Shown in pieces: positions 8,937 through 17,660 of a DNA stretch of 52,650 nucleotides. Position 1 is the first letter of the stretch; each line of letters starts with the position of its first letter. A model generated the notes under the pieces. That model was not told the origin of the DNA and ran no database searches. It saw only the letters and a list, made by a program, of their open reading frames with translations. Location of the stretch: assembly GCF_001644195.2 (NCBI RefSeq), contig NZ_LWBL02000007.1, forward strand, positions 1-52,650, written 5' to 3'. A program made the translations under genes and the position numbers. Source of the stretch: Bacillus marinisedimentorum (GTDB lineage: Bacteria > Bacillota > Bacilli > Bacillales > Bacillaceae_O).

Positions 8937-9710
8937 TCATATTCTTGGGTCATCTTCTGTTGTCAGGATCGTAACTCCTGCCTGTTTTAATATCCGAAGG
9001 AACGGTTCATCAGGGAGCCTGTCGGTCACCAGGACGTCGATGTCCTGAAGTGAAGCGAATTGGTAGAAATACGGCTTGCCGAACTTTGAATGGTCGGTAA
9101 GCAGGATGACTTGATCGGCCTGGTCGATCATCTTCTTTTTGATCATCCCGTCTTCTTCATATTGAATGGCAAGGCCGGTGTCCATAATTCCGCCGACGCC
9201 GATAAACGCCTTGTCTGCATGATATTCCGCCAGCTTTTCAACTGCGGAAGTCCCGTATAAAAACCGGTGGTGCTTGTTGAGCCTGCCGCCAAGCAAATAC
9301 ATTTCGACACGGTCTTTTTGCGACAGGATTTCCACCTGGTTGATTGAATTCGTCACAACCGTGATATCCAGGGCTGTAAGGCTTTCTGCACAGGCCTGTA
9401 CCGTTGTTGAGGTATCGAGAATTATGTTCTCCCCGTTTTTAATGAGGGAAGCCGCCAGTTTTCCGATTGCACGCTTTTCCTCAGATACATCCATCAGCCT
9501 GTCCTGATATGTTTTAAGCCTGCCTTCAATATCAGGTAAAACCGCCCCGCCCCGGGTCCTGTTCAAATCCCCTCGTTCCTCGAGTTTAACGAGATCACGG
9601 CGTGCTGTATCCCTGGACACATTAAACATCCGGCAAATGTGATCGACTGATATTCTTTTATGCTCTTTTAAATAATCAAGGATGGACGCCATCCGCTCTT
9701 CCTGATACAT
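8937..9710 (-). CDS. glcR: DeoR-family repressor, GlcR-like
   Basis: This 257-residue regulator has a winged helix-turn-helix at residues 1-55 (ISVDHICRMFNVSRDTARRDL) and a C-terminal DeoR sugar-phosphate sensor domain (ILDTSTTVQACA, GVGGIMD). The length and the downstream HAD phosphatase match B. subtilis GlcR-YwpJ, where the effector is glucose 6-phosphate. It probably represses its own operon: the promoter region at 9746-9840 is full of AAGT/ACTTA repeats spaced 10 bp apart. The ribosome site is GGAGAG. Confidence 0.87.
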   Translation of the reverse strand: MYQEERMASILDYLKEHKRISVDHICRMFNVSRDTARRDLVKLEERGDLNRTRGGAVLPDIEGRLKTYQDRLMDVSEEKRAIGKLAASLIKNGENIILDTSTTVQACAESLTALDITVVTNSINQVEILSQKDRVEMYLLGGRLNKHHRFLYGTSAVEKLAEYHADKAFIGVGGIMDTGLAIQYEEDGMIKKKMIDQADQVILLTDHSKFGKPYFYQFASLQDIDVLVTDRLPDEPFLRILKQAGVTILTTEDDPRI

Positions 9711-9745
9711 ATTCGCTCTCCGTTATCTTAATGGTCTATGCGTTT

Positions 9746-9840
9746 ATCATAAGTCTTTTTAAGTAATGATGCAACTTTTTGCAGTTATTTTATAATAATG
9801 ACTTATATAAACTTAACATGACTTATTTAGGCTTAAATCG
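9746..9840 (-). promoter_or_regulatory. glcR promoter with helically phased repeats
   Basis: On the minus strand TTGCAT (9774-9769) and TATGAT (9751-9746) are 17 bases apart. On the plus strand, AAGT occurs at 9751 and 9761 inside the promoter, and (A/G)CTTA at 9801, 9811, 9821 and 9831 upstream of it. The 10-bp step places every copy on one face of the helix, as expected for a DeoR-family operator. Confidence 0.65.
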
Positions 9841-9843
9841 ACA

Positions 9844-10497
9844 TCATCCTAAAAGATGGACACTATAAGCAATGAACAGCTGGGCACCGAAATAAGACCC
9901 CATCACCAGATATTCAGCAATGGAAAACCGCTCCTTGAACCGGTTCCAGGCGAGCACTGCATCGGAAAAATAAAATAGCAGGGCGCCGCTGACAGCTGCT
10001 GTACTTCCTGTCAGTGCTGCAGCGAAAACCATGATCGAAATAACAGCAATGTAGGAAGTGACAGCGATAAGCAGCCCGTTCCCTCCTTCTTCGCTGACTT
10101 CTTTTTTTAAAGAGGAAAAAAACATGCTTCCAGAAATAACGAGGAACAGAACCGCAATGACCGGCAGTATGTCAAGAAACTTTAGCAAAGCTTCATTCCA
10201 GAAAGCCGCCGCGTATAAAAGATGTGCAGCGAAAAAGCTGGCAAGCCCCTGCAGAAAACGGTCTGATGGAAGCATAAGGAACACATCGCCGGCCATTGAA
10301 AGCAGCAGCCCGGCGATAATAAGCCAGCCGTAAATTGAGTTAAGGGCACCTCCGCTGATACTAAATAAAATGATTAACACCATTGTTCCCGGTTTTAATA
10401 TGTACTTAATCATTTGTTTTTCATACCGGATTGCAGCCAGGTACACCCCGCCGGAAATGATGGCTGCTGCCGCAAAGGCAAACGCCGGATTTTCCAT
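9844..10497 (-). CDS. YhhN/TMEM86-family membrane protein (lysoplasmalogenase-like)
   Basis: This 217-residue protein is nearly all membrane segments (about seven to eight) and fits the YhhN family, whose animal members cleave lysoplasmalogens. Family acidic residues are visible in AGDVFLMLPSD and FYFSDAVLAWN. I start it at 10497 (MENPAFAFAAA), because GGAGG is well placed there. The longer frame to 10704 has no ribosome site and runs into the 21-bp array. Its substrate in this bacterium is not known. It is a single gene. Confidence 0.85.
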   Translation of the reverse strand: MENPAFAFAAAAIISGGVYLAAIRYEKQMIKYILKPGTMVLIILFSISGGALNSIYGWLIIAGLLLSMAGDVFLMLPSDRFLQGLASFFAAHLLYAAAFWNEALLKFLDILPVIAVLFLVISGSMFFSSLKKEVSEEGGNGLLIAVTSYIAVISIMVFAAALTGSTAAVSGALLFYFSDAVLAWNRFKERFSIAEYLVMGSYFGAQLFIAYSVHLLG

Positions 10498-10669
10498 GTT
10501 GCGTCCCTCCTTTATTTGCCGATTATTTCTCCAGCAAGAGTGTAAATCCCTTCTGTTTTTTTGTGCCTGGTTCAATAAGAAGGCTCGCAGTGGGCTCCGG
10601 TTATTTTTTGGGGGCATTCGGAAGTTGGCATAAGAACGGCGGGCAGGGTTCAGGCTTGATTGCTTTCTC

Positions 10670-10916
10670 AGCGTGATTAGCAAACGGTTTGGTGTGAAAA
10701 ACACGAATTATGGCGCGTAAAGGGAATTGCGGCGTGAAAAAGGGGGGGATTGGCGTGATTGTTGGAGTATACAGCGTGAATTAACGGCAGTTTGGCGCGT
10801 TTCCTGAATGTAAGGCGTGAAAGCGAATACGTCAACAGGCAGCGGCGGGAATACTTCTCCGTTTGGCGTGAAAACAGCTCGATTCGGCGTATACTACACG
10901 AGTTTTGGCGGGAAAA
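10670..10916. repeat. 21-bp-period degenerate array A (12 units)
   Basis: A GGCGTGAAAA-like core recurs at 10670, 10691, 10712, 10731, 10752, 10773, 10794, 10814, 10844, 10865, 10886 and 10907. Nine of the eleven steps are 20-21 bp; the others are 19 and 30. Bases between cores vary. It lies between the 3' end of the Csp-like gene and the 5' end of the YhhN gene. The reverse complement of the core, TTTTCACGCC, builds array B at 43735-43978. No coding frame explains it. Confidence 0.8.
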
Positions 10917-11032
10917 TTTAAGTTGTTTTTAAAAGTGCCTTTTTTTTGCGGTATACTCGACGCCTGCAAAGCTCTTTCTTCTCTTGCTTTACCTAAACAC
11001 CTTTGCGGAATCCTCCCCACTCCTATAACCAA

Positions 11033-11061
11033 ATAAAAAAGGCCTCCTTTTACAGAAGACC
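11033..11061 (-). terminator. Terminator of the Csp-like gene
   Basis: On the minus strand GGTCTTC pairs with GGAGGCC (two G-T pairs) across a TGTAAAA loop and is followed by TTTTTTATTT. Confidence 0.7.
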
Positions 11062-11070
11062 CAAACTCTC

Positions 11071-11469
11071 CTATTGTCCCATAGCAAATTGCTGGCATTC
11101 ACGTGCACAATGCATGCATACCCTGGCACAGTGCTGGGATTCGGGATCGGGAAATCTCATGCATTCGTTCGCACACCGCTGGCAGATATAAGCGCATATT
11201 CCCGCTAATCGGCGGGATTGCTTGCTGTGACGGCCCAGATAAGCAGTCATCGTGTGGCATATATCCGCACAGTCCCTCAGCAGATCCAGCTGTTTAGCAC
11301 GCATCGCCACATCGCTCCGGTAATGGAGCATGTGAGTCATGTGTTCACATACCGCTGCACAATCCTGGACCGTTTTCAGAAGGCCCGGCGGCGGCTTGAT
11401 CCCCATCCCCATGTGTCCTTGGCGCCCATCCATTCCATCAGACATCGGAACCTCATTTTGATAGTACAT
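11071..11469 (-). CDS. Four-helix-bundle Cys-rich copper-binding protein (Csp/YhjQ family)
   Basis: This 132-residue protein carries about 15 cysteines, most in CxxxC or CxxC pairs along helices (CAAVCEH, CADICHT, CAYICQRCANEC, CARVCMHCAREC). That is the pattern of the copper storage proteins, where cysteines line the core of a four-helix bundle and hold many Cu(I) ions. There is no signal peptide, so it is probably cytosolic, like Csp3 and B. subtilis YhjQ. The N-terminal 25 residues are Met- and Gly-rich. It is a single gene with its own terminator. A probable copper cluster lies 37 kb away. Confidence 0.85.
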   Translation of the reverse strand: MYYQNEVPMSDGMDGRQGHMGMGIKPPPGLLKTVQDCAAVCEHMTHMLHYRSDVAMRAKQLDLLRDCADICHTMTAYLGRHSKQSRRLAGICAYICQRCANECMRFPDPESQHCARVCMHCARECQQFAMGQ

Positions 11470-11576
11470 CCATATGACCTCCTGTATTTCACTGTCCCTG
11501 TCATGATATGAACATAGGGATGTCTAACATGCCCAAAACTTCAACTTGTTCTATGTAAAACAACTGTTTTTTATAT

Positions 11577-11610
11577 CAATAAAAAGAACCGCCCTTCCGC
11601 CAGCGGTTCT
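11577..11610 (-). terminator. Terminator of the nitrite reductase/siroheme operon
   Basis: On the minus strand AGAACCGC pairs with GCGGTTCT and is followed by a T run, 3 bases after the sirC stop codon. Confidence 0.85.
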
Positions 11611-11612
11611 TC

Positions 11613-12221
11613 CTACTCCAGCAATTTCCTGAACTCCGCTTCCCTGTCATCACACCGGATGAACCTTTCATCCAGGAGTGCGGCAAGAAGGTGCTGTTTG
11701 TACTCAGGATTGCTGATTTTTTGTTTAATCTCTTTTCTTTTTTCAAAAAGGAACTCCATGTATTCTTCATAATCGGCGGAATAGCCGGCTGCGATTTCAT
11801 CGCGTATTTTCCGGGCGAGCTTCGGGCTCGCTCCTCCCGTTGAAACGGTGATGCAAAGACGCCCGCGCCGGATCACTGACGGCACATGGTAAGTGGACCG
11901 CTCCGGGTCATCGGTAATATTGATTAGTTTGTTCGGTCCCGCCACCACCGCGACTTCCTGGTTTACCTGTCTGTCATTGGTTGCTGCAATGATCAAGAAT
12001 GCTCCTGCCGCCATATGTGATGAAAATCTCCTCCTGATCCAGCGGACAGCTTTTTTCCGCGCCAGATCACCAATAGCCTCAGTCACGTTCGGGGCAACGA
12101 CAACCACCTCTGCTCCCGCATCAATCAGGGCATTCATTTTCCGCTCCGCAACCTTGCCACCGCCGACAACCAGAGCTGTCCTGCCTTTCAAATTCAGCAT
12201 GGCTGGATACAAGTTTTTCAC
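11613..12221 (-). CDS. sirC: Precorrin-2 dehydrogenase (SirC)
   Basis: This 202-residue enzyme should oxidise precorrin-2 to sirohydrochlorin with NAD+. The nucleotide-binding motif ALVVGGGKVAERK is at about 16-28 and the family motif TGGASPKLARKIRDEI near 130. It has no chelatase activity of its own, which the next gene upstream supplies. Length equals B. megaterium SirC (202). It starts at GTG 12221; that G is also the last base of the sirB stop codon (TAGTG), so translation is probably coupled. It is the last gene of the operon. Confidence 0.93.
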   Translation of the reverse strand: MKNLYPAMLNLKGRTALVVGGGKVAERKMNALIDAGAEVVVVAPNVTEAIGDLARKKAVRWIRRRFSSHMAAGAFLIIAATNDRQVNQEVAVVAGPNKLINITDDPERSTYHVPSVIRRGRLCITVSTGGASPKLARKIRDEIAAGYSADYEEYMEFLFEKRKEIKQKISNPEYKQHLLAALLDERFIRCDDREAEFRKLLE

Positions 12222-12982
12222 TATGCCTCATCTCCTGCAGCAGCCAATCCGGCAAGAAGCTCCTCAAGGCCTGCATCAAACCCGACAGGATCACACATGA
12301 CCAGGTTTTTCGAAGGGGAACTTCTTTGGACTTCCGCTGCTGTTTTTTCCATCCGCTCTGTAAACTTCCCTGTAAACAGAAGATACGGCAGGATATAAAT
12401 CGTGTCAAAGGGCTCCTGCACTAGATTTCCAAGTGCATCCTGATATGATGGCTGTGCCTCTTTTAAGTAGCAGGTGCGGACTGTGGTGCCGGAGCCCTGG
12501 TTGTCCATCAATTCCTCAGCCAATTTCTCCAGTTCCTTTGCCGACTCGTCTGTGCGGCTGCCGTGGCCTGTCAGCAGGACCGCTTCCGTTCCATCGCTTC
12601 GAAATCCTTTTTCAGCCAGTTTCCCAGCGAGGATGCCGGCCATTCCTGACCCCTTGCTTAATACGTCGCCATAGACAAACTCTACTTCCGGAAAGTTGTC
12701 TTCCGCCCGTTCTAAAGCGGACGGAATATCAACCAGGGCATGAATGCCGGAAGACAAGAGGACAGGCATGGCGATAATCCGGCTCGCCCCGCGCTCAATG
12801 CAGCGGCCGATCCCCTGTTCAATCGAGGGGGCGGCCAGTTCAAGAAACGCGAATTCCTGGATTGGCGCTTTAACGCGTGAGCTGGTCCTGCCAATGAAGC
12901 CGGCGAACTGGCGGTTCCCTGCTTCAGTCCGGCTGCCGTGCCCGATGTAAAGAATCGCATCCATGTCCTGTCCCTCCCTCAA
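12221..12982 (-). CDS. sirB: Sirohydrochlorin ferrochelatase (SirB/CbiX type)
   Basis: This 253-residue chelatase should insert Fe2+ into sirohydrochlorin, the last step of siroheme synthesis. It has two related halves, each opening with a GHGSR motif (residues near 11 and 130). The His in the first motif is the usual catalytic residue. Length fits the long SirB type (B. megaterium 266, B. subtilis YlnE about 260). The gene begins 7 bases after the SUMT/HemD gene ends and overlaps sirC by one base. Confidence 0.92.
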   Translation of the reverse strand: MREGQDMDAILYIGHGSRTEAGNRQFAGFIGRTSSRVKAPIQEFAFLELAAPSIEQGIGRCIERGASRIIAMPVLLSSGIHALVDIPSALERAEDNFPEVEFVYGDVLSKGSGMAGILAGKLAEKGFRSDGTEAVLLTGHGSRTDESAKELEKLAEELMDNQGSGTTVRTCYLKEAQPSYQDALGNLVQEPFDTIYILPYLLFTGKFTERMEKTAAEVQRSSPSKNLVMCDPVGFDAGLEELLAGLAAAGDEA

Positions 12983-12988
12983 GTCAGT

Positions 12989-14497
12989 TTATACTTTTTC
13001 AACAGACGCACACTGGCTGTTTGTCTTATCTAATAACGATATGATTCCTTCTGCATCAGGTGATTCCGCAATAGACGTATTTATTATTCCATGCCGGCGG
13101 GCTGCCTGTCCGGATTGTTCCCCGAAACAAGCGGCTTGAAGCGGTGCCAGCATGGCATCAGCATCCATGCCGGCTTGTTTCAGTGCATCTTTTAACAGTC
13201 CTGCCGATTTGGCGCACGGGAAAATGACGGTGTTGAGTTCAGCATCCTCAATCATGCGTTTAAAGATCGGAAAGTACGATTCATCCACCTTAGCTACGTG
13301 TGTGGTAAATAATTCATACTGATCATATTGAAGGGCAAAAAACCAGCGCTGCCCGTAAATGGAGTCTTCGCCTACGATCAAGGCAGGTTCACCTGAATGA
13401 ATCGCGTTGAGATTCCCGGCCACTTCGGCCTGGAATCCGCATTTGTTTAGTTCTCTTACCGATTTTGAAGAACCCCCGAAAAGATTCGCTTTGATGCTGC
13501 GGATGTCTTTGCCTGCTTTAAATAGGTCTTCGAAAAAGATCTCAATGCTTTCAGGGCTGGAAAAAATGATCGTTTCGTAAGTCTCGATATTTTCTAATAC
13601 CCGTTTGCGGCTGGTATCGGTCGGGATTCGTACATTTTTCATCTTAGGGAATTCAAATACATCCGCGCCCTGCTCCGTCAGTTTTTCGGCAAGGTCACTT
13701 TTCTTCACACCTGTGCGGGCGAGCAGAATCTGTCTGCCGTGAAGCGGCTTTTTCTCAAACCATTTTGTTTTATCCCGCAAGGATACGATGTCACCGACAA
13801 GAGTGATCGCCGGATTTTTGAATTGGACCGCTTCCGCTTTTTCGGCGATTGTATCAAGTGTCCCTTCAAGGGTCTGCTGGCGGCCGAATGTTCCCCATTG
13901 AATAAGGATGACCGGTGTTCCCGGTGACTTCCCGTGCTTTTTCAAGTTATCGCAAATATAGGAAAGGTTCGCTACTCCCATGTAAAAGGCGATCGTGTCT
14001 ACGCCTGAGGCAAGCCCTTCCCAGTTGATGGACGGTTTTCCGTCCTTCGATTTGTCATGGGCGGTGACAACGGCAAACGATCCGCCGAATTCACGATGAG
14101 TGACAGGGATGCCCGCATAGGCGGGTGCTGCGATGCCGGATGTGATGCCGGGAACGATTTCAAACGGAATGCCGTATTGGGCCAGGGCTTCCGCTTCCTC
14201 GCCGACACGCCCGAATACGTTGGGGTCCCCGCCTTTCAAGCGGACGACCAGCTTGCCTTCCAGCGCTTTTTCAACGAGTGCCTGGTTGATGGCTTCCTGG
14301 CGCAGGAAATGGCGCTTCGGCAGCTTTCCGCCATAGATGAGCTCGCAGCCGTCTTTCGCATATGTCAGCAGTTTCGGGTTGGCAAGTCGGTCATATAAAA
14401 TGACATCTGCCCGGCATATCGCTTCCATCCCTTTGACCGTTATCAGCTTTTCATCTCCGGGGCCGGCACCGACCAGCATCACTTTTCCCTGTTTCAT
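12989..14497 (-). CDS. nasF: Uroporphyrinogen-III C-methyltransferase fused to a HemD-like domain
   Basis: The N-terminal half (about 1-245) is a SUMT: SAM loop VGAGPGD at 8-14 and GGDPNVFGR near 90. It should methylate uroporphyrinogen III twice to precorrin-2. The C-terminal half (about 255-500) resembles uroporphyrinogen-III synthase, as in B. subtilis NasF (483 residues). I start it at 14497 (MKQGKVMLVGAG), where GGAAGG is well placed; the frame extends 20 codons further without a ribosome site. It lies in the nitrite reductase operon, which ties siroheme supply to enzyme synthesis. Confidence 0.93.
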   Translation of the reverse strand: MKQGKVMLVGAGPGDEKLITVKGMEAICRADVILYDRLANPKLLTYAKDGCELIYGGKLPKRHFLRQEAINQALVEKALEGKLVVRLKGGDPNVFGRVGEEAEALAQYGIPFEIVPGITSGIAAPAYAGIPVTHREFGGSFAVVTAHDKSKDGKPSINWEGLASGVDTIAFYMGVANLSYICDNLKKHGKSPGTPVILIQWGTFGRQQTLEGTLDTIAEKAEAVQFKNPAITLVGDIVSLRDKTKWFEKKPLHGRQILLARTGVKKSDLAEKLTEQGADVFEFPKMKNVRIPTDTSRKRVLENIETYETIIFSSPESIEIFFEDLFKAGKDIRSIKANLFGGSSKSVRELNKCGFQAEVAGNLNAIHSGEPALIVGEDSIYGQRWFFALQYDQYELFTTHVAKVDESYFPIFKRMIEDAELNTVIFPCAKSAGLLKDALKQAGMDADAMLAPLQAACFGEQSGQAARRHGIINTSIAESPDAEGIISLLDKTNSQCASVEKV

Positions 14498-14566
14498 GTG
14501 AATCTTCCTTCCCTCTATCTGATTGCGGAACCCGGGGACAGCCAGATGCTGCCCCACCGTTCCGCG

Positions 14567-14893
14567 TTAGTCTATGATGATAAAAATGCTCTCGCCATCG
14601 ACTTCAACTTTAAATGTTTCCACCTGTCCTTCATCAGGATCCTGTACTTTTCCGTCTGCGAGTGAAATTTTCCAGTCATACACCGGGCAAAAGACAAACG
14701 AACCGCTTACGAGTCCTTCAGACAGGACACCGCCTTTTGGATGGGGACTGCGGTTTTCGAGTGCATACACATTTCCGTCCGTCACTTTAAATAAAGCAAT
14801 TTCCCTGTCGCCTGCAACGATTGTCCGGCCGATGCGCGGTTCCAGTTCCGAGTAACTTGCCGCTTTAATCCGTGTCATTGTTTTGATCATCAT
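14567..14893 (-). CDS. nirD: Nitrite reductase small subunit NirD
   Basis: This 108-residue protein has the Rieske fold of NirD/NasE. The usual iron-sulfur ligands are missing. The CxH box reads NRSPHPKGG, and the second box reads CPVYDWKI, keeping Cys but with Tyr for His. That fits NirD proteins that bind no cluster and serve as a structural subunit. It starts 15 bases after nirB ends, with GGGGTGA as ribosome site. Confidence 0.93.
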   Translation of the reverse strand: MMIKTMTRIKAASYSELEPRIGRTIVAGDREIALFKVTDGNVYALENRSPHPKGGVLSEGLVSGSFVFCPVYDWKISLADGKVQDPDEGQVETFKVEVDGESIFIIID

Positions 14894-14907
14894 CTGTCAC
14901 CCCGTTT

Positions 14908-17328
14908 TTAGTTTGCCGGAACCGGCGCGTTCCGTTTTGTGTAATAGTTATTTTTGACTGTTTCGTCTTCGATCGCCTGTTTCCATGGTTCTTCATAGCG
15001 GGCCAGCGTCTGCTGGAGGCGTTCATTCAGTTCTGCACGTTTTTTGTCATCTTCCAGGACTTCTTTTATATGGCCGAGTCCGAATCGTTCCACCCACTTG
15101 GATGTGCGTTCCAGGTAGTTGGCTGTTTCACGGTAATACTGCAGGTAGGCTCCGGTGATGTCGAGCAGTTCTTCCTTCGTTTTCACCGTGTAGAGCAGGT
15201 CTCCGGCCCGCAAGTCCGTTCCGCCGTTTCCGCCTGCATAAATTTCCCAGCCGCCGTCAACACCGACGATGCCAACGTCTTTGATGCCTGATTCCGAGCA
15301 GTTGCGCGGGCAGGCGGATACGCTCATTTTCACTTTGTGCGGCGTATCCAGCCGCTCGAACATTTTCTCAAGTTCGATGCCAAGGCCCATGGAATCCTGG
15401 GTGCCGAAGCGGCAGAATGTGGAGCCGACACATGTCTTTACGGTGCGGAGCGTTTTGCCGTATGCGTAGCCTGACGGCATATCGAGTTCTTCCCAGACAG
15501 CTGTCAAATCCTCTTTCTTCACACCGATCAAAGCAATCCGCTGGCCGCCGGTCATTTTCACAAGCGGAATATTGTATTTTTCCGCTACCTGTCCGATTTT
15601 GATGAGATCCTGGGCGGATGTGACGCCACCGTACATTCTCGGAACGACAGAGTAGGTGCCGTCTTTCTGGATGTTGGCGTGCATTTTTTCATTGACGAGC
15701 CGTGAGTCCCGCTCATCCCGGTAATCCGGATAAATCATGCCAAGATAATAGTTGAGGGCCGGCCGGCATTTGGAGCAGCCTTCTTCAGTTGTCCAGCCAA
15801 GCACGTTCATCGTTTCTTTGACGGTTGTCAGTCCCTTTTCTTTGATTTCCGCGACAACTTCTTCACGGCTATGGGTTGTACAGCCGCAAATCGCTGTTTT
15901 TTGTGCGGATGCATCAAATTCATCACCGAGTGTATATTCAAGAATATCGGAAATGACCGGCTTGCATCGCCCGCAGGAACGGCCGGCATTCGTGCAGCCG
16001 CCGACTTCCTCGACTGAAGTCATTCCTTTTTCCTGGATTGCCGAGACAATATCGCCTTTCGTAACCCCATTACAGCCGCACACTAGTTCATCGTCAGGCA
16101 TTTCTGCAACACTGCTTGCCTGTTCTGCACCCGGGGATTGCAGGATTTCAATTTCCGTCATTTCGGAAATGTCCTCTTTTGCGGTCATTAGCCGGAACAG
16201 CCTGGTGCTTTCTTTCGTATCGCCGTACATCACGATTCCGACGATCCGGTTATCACGGAGAATCACCTTTTTATAAACGCCTGCATATTCATTGTGGATG
16301 CGTATGATTTCAGCTGATTCATCATCAAAAATTTCACCGGCGGAAAACAGATCCACGCCTGCAACCTTGAGCTGGGTGCCGGTTACCGATCCTTCATACG
16401 GCAGAGCTTTGCGCCCGCAAATGTTTTCTGCCAGCACTTTTGCCTGTTCGTAAAGCGGCGCGACAAGTCCGTAGGTGATTTCCCGGTGTTCGGCACATTC
16501 ACCGACAGCGTGGACCGATTCTATATTCGTTTCCATCAGGTCGTTTACAACAATGCCCCGGTTGACATAAAGACCGCTATCTTTCGCAAGGCTTATATTT
16601 GGCTTGATGCCGACAGCCATGACGACAAGATCAGCTTCCACCTCGGTGCCGTCAGTAAAACGCAAGCCTTCGACTCGTTCATCGCCAAAAATTTCCGCCG
16701 TCTGTTTCTCTAGCAGGAAGTTCATTCCCTGGCTTTCGAGCTCCCGCTTCAGCATATCCGATGCAGTCGGATCCAGCTGCCGTTCCATCAAGTGCCCCAT
16801 CAAATGGACGACATCCACTTCCATGCCGAGATTCAGCAAGCCCCGGGCCGCCTCAAGTCCGAGAAGGCCGCCGCCGATCACCACTGCTTTTTTGTACTTC
16901 CCGGCTGCGGCAATCATCGTTTCCGTATCCCGGATGTCACGGAACCCCGTCACGCCTTCTTTTTCGGATCCGGGCACCGGCAGAATGAAAGCATCCGATC
17001 CGGTCGCCAAAATCAGTTCGTCATACGTAACAGTTGTGCCCTTCTCGGATACGACCTGTTTGTTCTGCGTATCAATTTCAGTAATTTTTTCACCAGTGAA
17101 AAGCGTAATGTCATTTTCTTCATACCAGCCCCAGCTGTTCAAGATGATATCGTTCAGCTCCGTGTCCCCCTGAAGGACAGTTGAAAGCTGGATTCGATTA
17201 TAATTTGGATGAGGTTCAGCACCGAAAATCGTAATCTCATACATTTCCGGATTGAGCTTCAGGATTTCTTCAATTGCCCGTACACCAGCCATGCCGTTTC
17301 CTATCATTACCAGTTGCTTCTTTTTCAT
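14908..17328 (-). CDS. nirB: NADH-dependent nitrite reductase large subunit NirB
   Basis: This 806-residue enzyme reduces nitrite to ammonium in the cytoplasm, taking electrons from NADH. An FAD/NAD(P) module comes first (GNGMAG near 10, VIGGGLLGLEAA near 150). Two BFD-like [2Fe-2S] segments follow (CGCNGVTKGD..CGRCKP and CGCTTHSREE..CSKCRP). The siroheme/[4Fe-4S] domain has CVGSTFC and SACPRNC. B. subtilis NasD has almost the same length. Start 17328 (MKKKQLVMIGNG) is chosen for its GGAGG site; the frame runs 14 codons further without one. The gene leads a five-gene operon and has a class II Fnr promoter with a 178-base leader. Confidence 0.96.
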   Translation of the reverse strand: MKKKQLVMIGNGMAGVRAIEEILKLNPEMYEITIFGAEPHPNYNRIQLSTVLQGDTELNDIILNSWGWYEENDITLFTGEKITEIDTQNKQVVSEKGTTVTYDELILATGSDAFILPVPGSEKEGVTGFRDIRDTETMIAAAGKYKKAVVIGGGLLGLEAARGLLNLGMEVDVVHLMGHLMERQLDPTASDMLKRELESQGMNFLLEKQTAEIFGDERVEGLRFTDGTEVEADLVVMAVGIKPNISLAKDSGLYVNRGIVVNDLMETNIESVHAVGECAEHREITYGLVAPLYEQAKVLAENICGRKALPYEGSVTGTQLKVAGVDLFSAGEIFDDESAEIIRIHNEYAGVYKKVILRDNRIVGIVMYGDTKESTRLFRLMTAKEDISEMTEIEILQSPGAEQASSVAEMPDDELVCGCNGVTKGDIVSAIQEKGMTSVEEVGGCTNAGRSCGRCKPVISDILEYTLGDEFDASAQKTAICGCTTHSREEVVAEIKEKGLTTVKETMNVLGWTTEEGCSKCRPALNYYLGMIYPDYRDERDSRLVNEKMHANIQKDGTYSVVPRMYGGVTSAQDLIKIGQVAEKYNIPLVKMTGGQRIALIGVKKEDLTAVWEELDMPSGYAYGKTLRTVKTCVGSTFCRFGTQDSMGLGIELEKMFERLDTPHKVKMSVSACPRNCSESGIKDVGIVGVDGGWEIYAGGNGGTDLRAGDLLYTVKTKEELLDITGAYLQYYRETANYLERTSKWVERFGLGHIKEVLEDDKKRAELNERLQQTLARYEEPWKQAIEDETVKNNYYTKRNAPVPAN

Positions 17329-17505
17329 AGTTGGAAACCTCCATTTAACTCTATTTGCTCGTTGTTTCACAAATTCTGGCCGCTGGCTCTATTCCCCCAT
17401 CTACATTCAAGGGGGTGACATTTCAAGCCTGCGATGTGCTGAATAATTTTACTTGCTCATAATTTCACATTAATATTCTGCACAATCTGTTTTCTACCTT
17501 ATCTA

Positions 17506-17555
17506 CGTTGTTATTCTATCGTGCAGCCAACACACATTTTGTGATATTACTCACA
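17506..17555 (-). promoter_or_regulatory. Class II Fnr-activated promoter of nirB
   Basis: The minus strand has TGTGAGTAATATCACA at 17555-17540, a perfect TGTGA-N6-TCACA box. TAGAAT at 17518-17513 fits a -10 element. This puts the box centre exactly at -41.5 of a start at 17506, the standard class II activator position. No good -35 hexamer is present, as expected. Confidence 0.85.
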
Positions 17556-17627
17556 TTACTGCCTCTTATTTGTGAATTTTTTACGTAGGGGAAGTCACAT
17601 TTTATTTGACCCATTTTTCTGCGGCAT

Positions 17628-17660
17628 GAAAAAACGCCATCCAGTTTCCTAGATGACGCA
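17628..17660 (-). terminator. Terminator of fnr copy 1
   Basis: On the minus strand CGTCATC, which is part of the last codons (Cys-Val-Ile), pairs with GATGGCG and is followed by TTTTTT. The stop codon lies in the loop. The same design ends fnr copy 2. Confidence 0.75.

Noticed and set aside
10670-10916. CRISPR array
   Set aside because: Units are only about 10 bases conserved, the step is 21 bp, spacers are too short, and no cas gene is near.
17455-17600. Additional Fnr boxes near 17455, 17571 and 17595
   Set aside because: Only half-sites match; none fits TGTGA-N6-TCACA well. Noted only as possible extra control.
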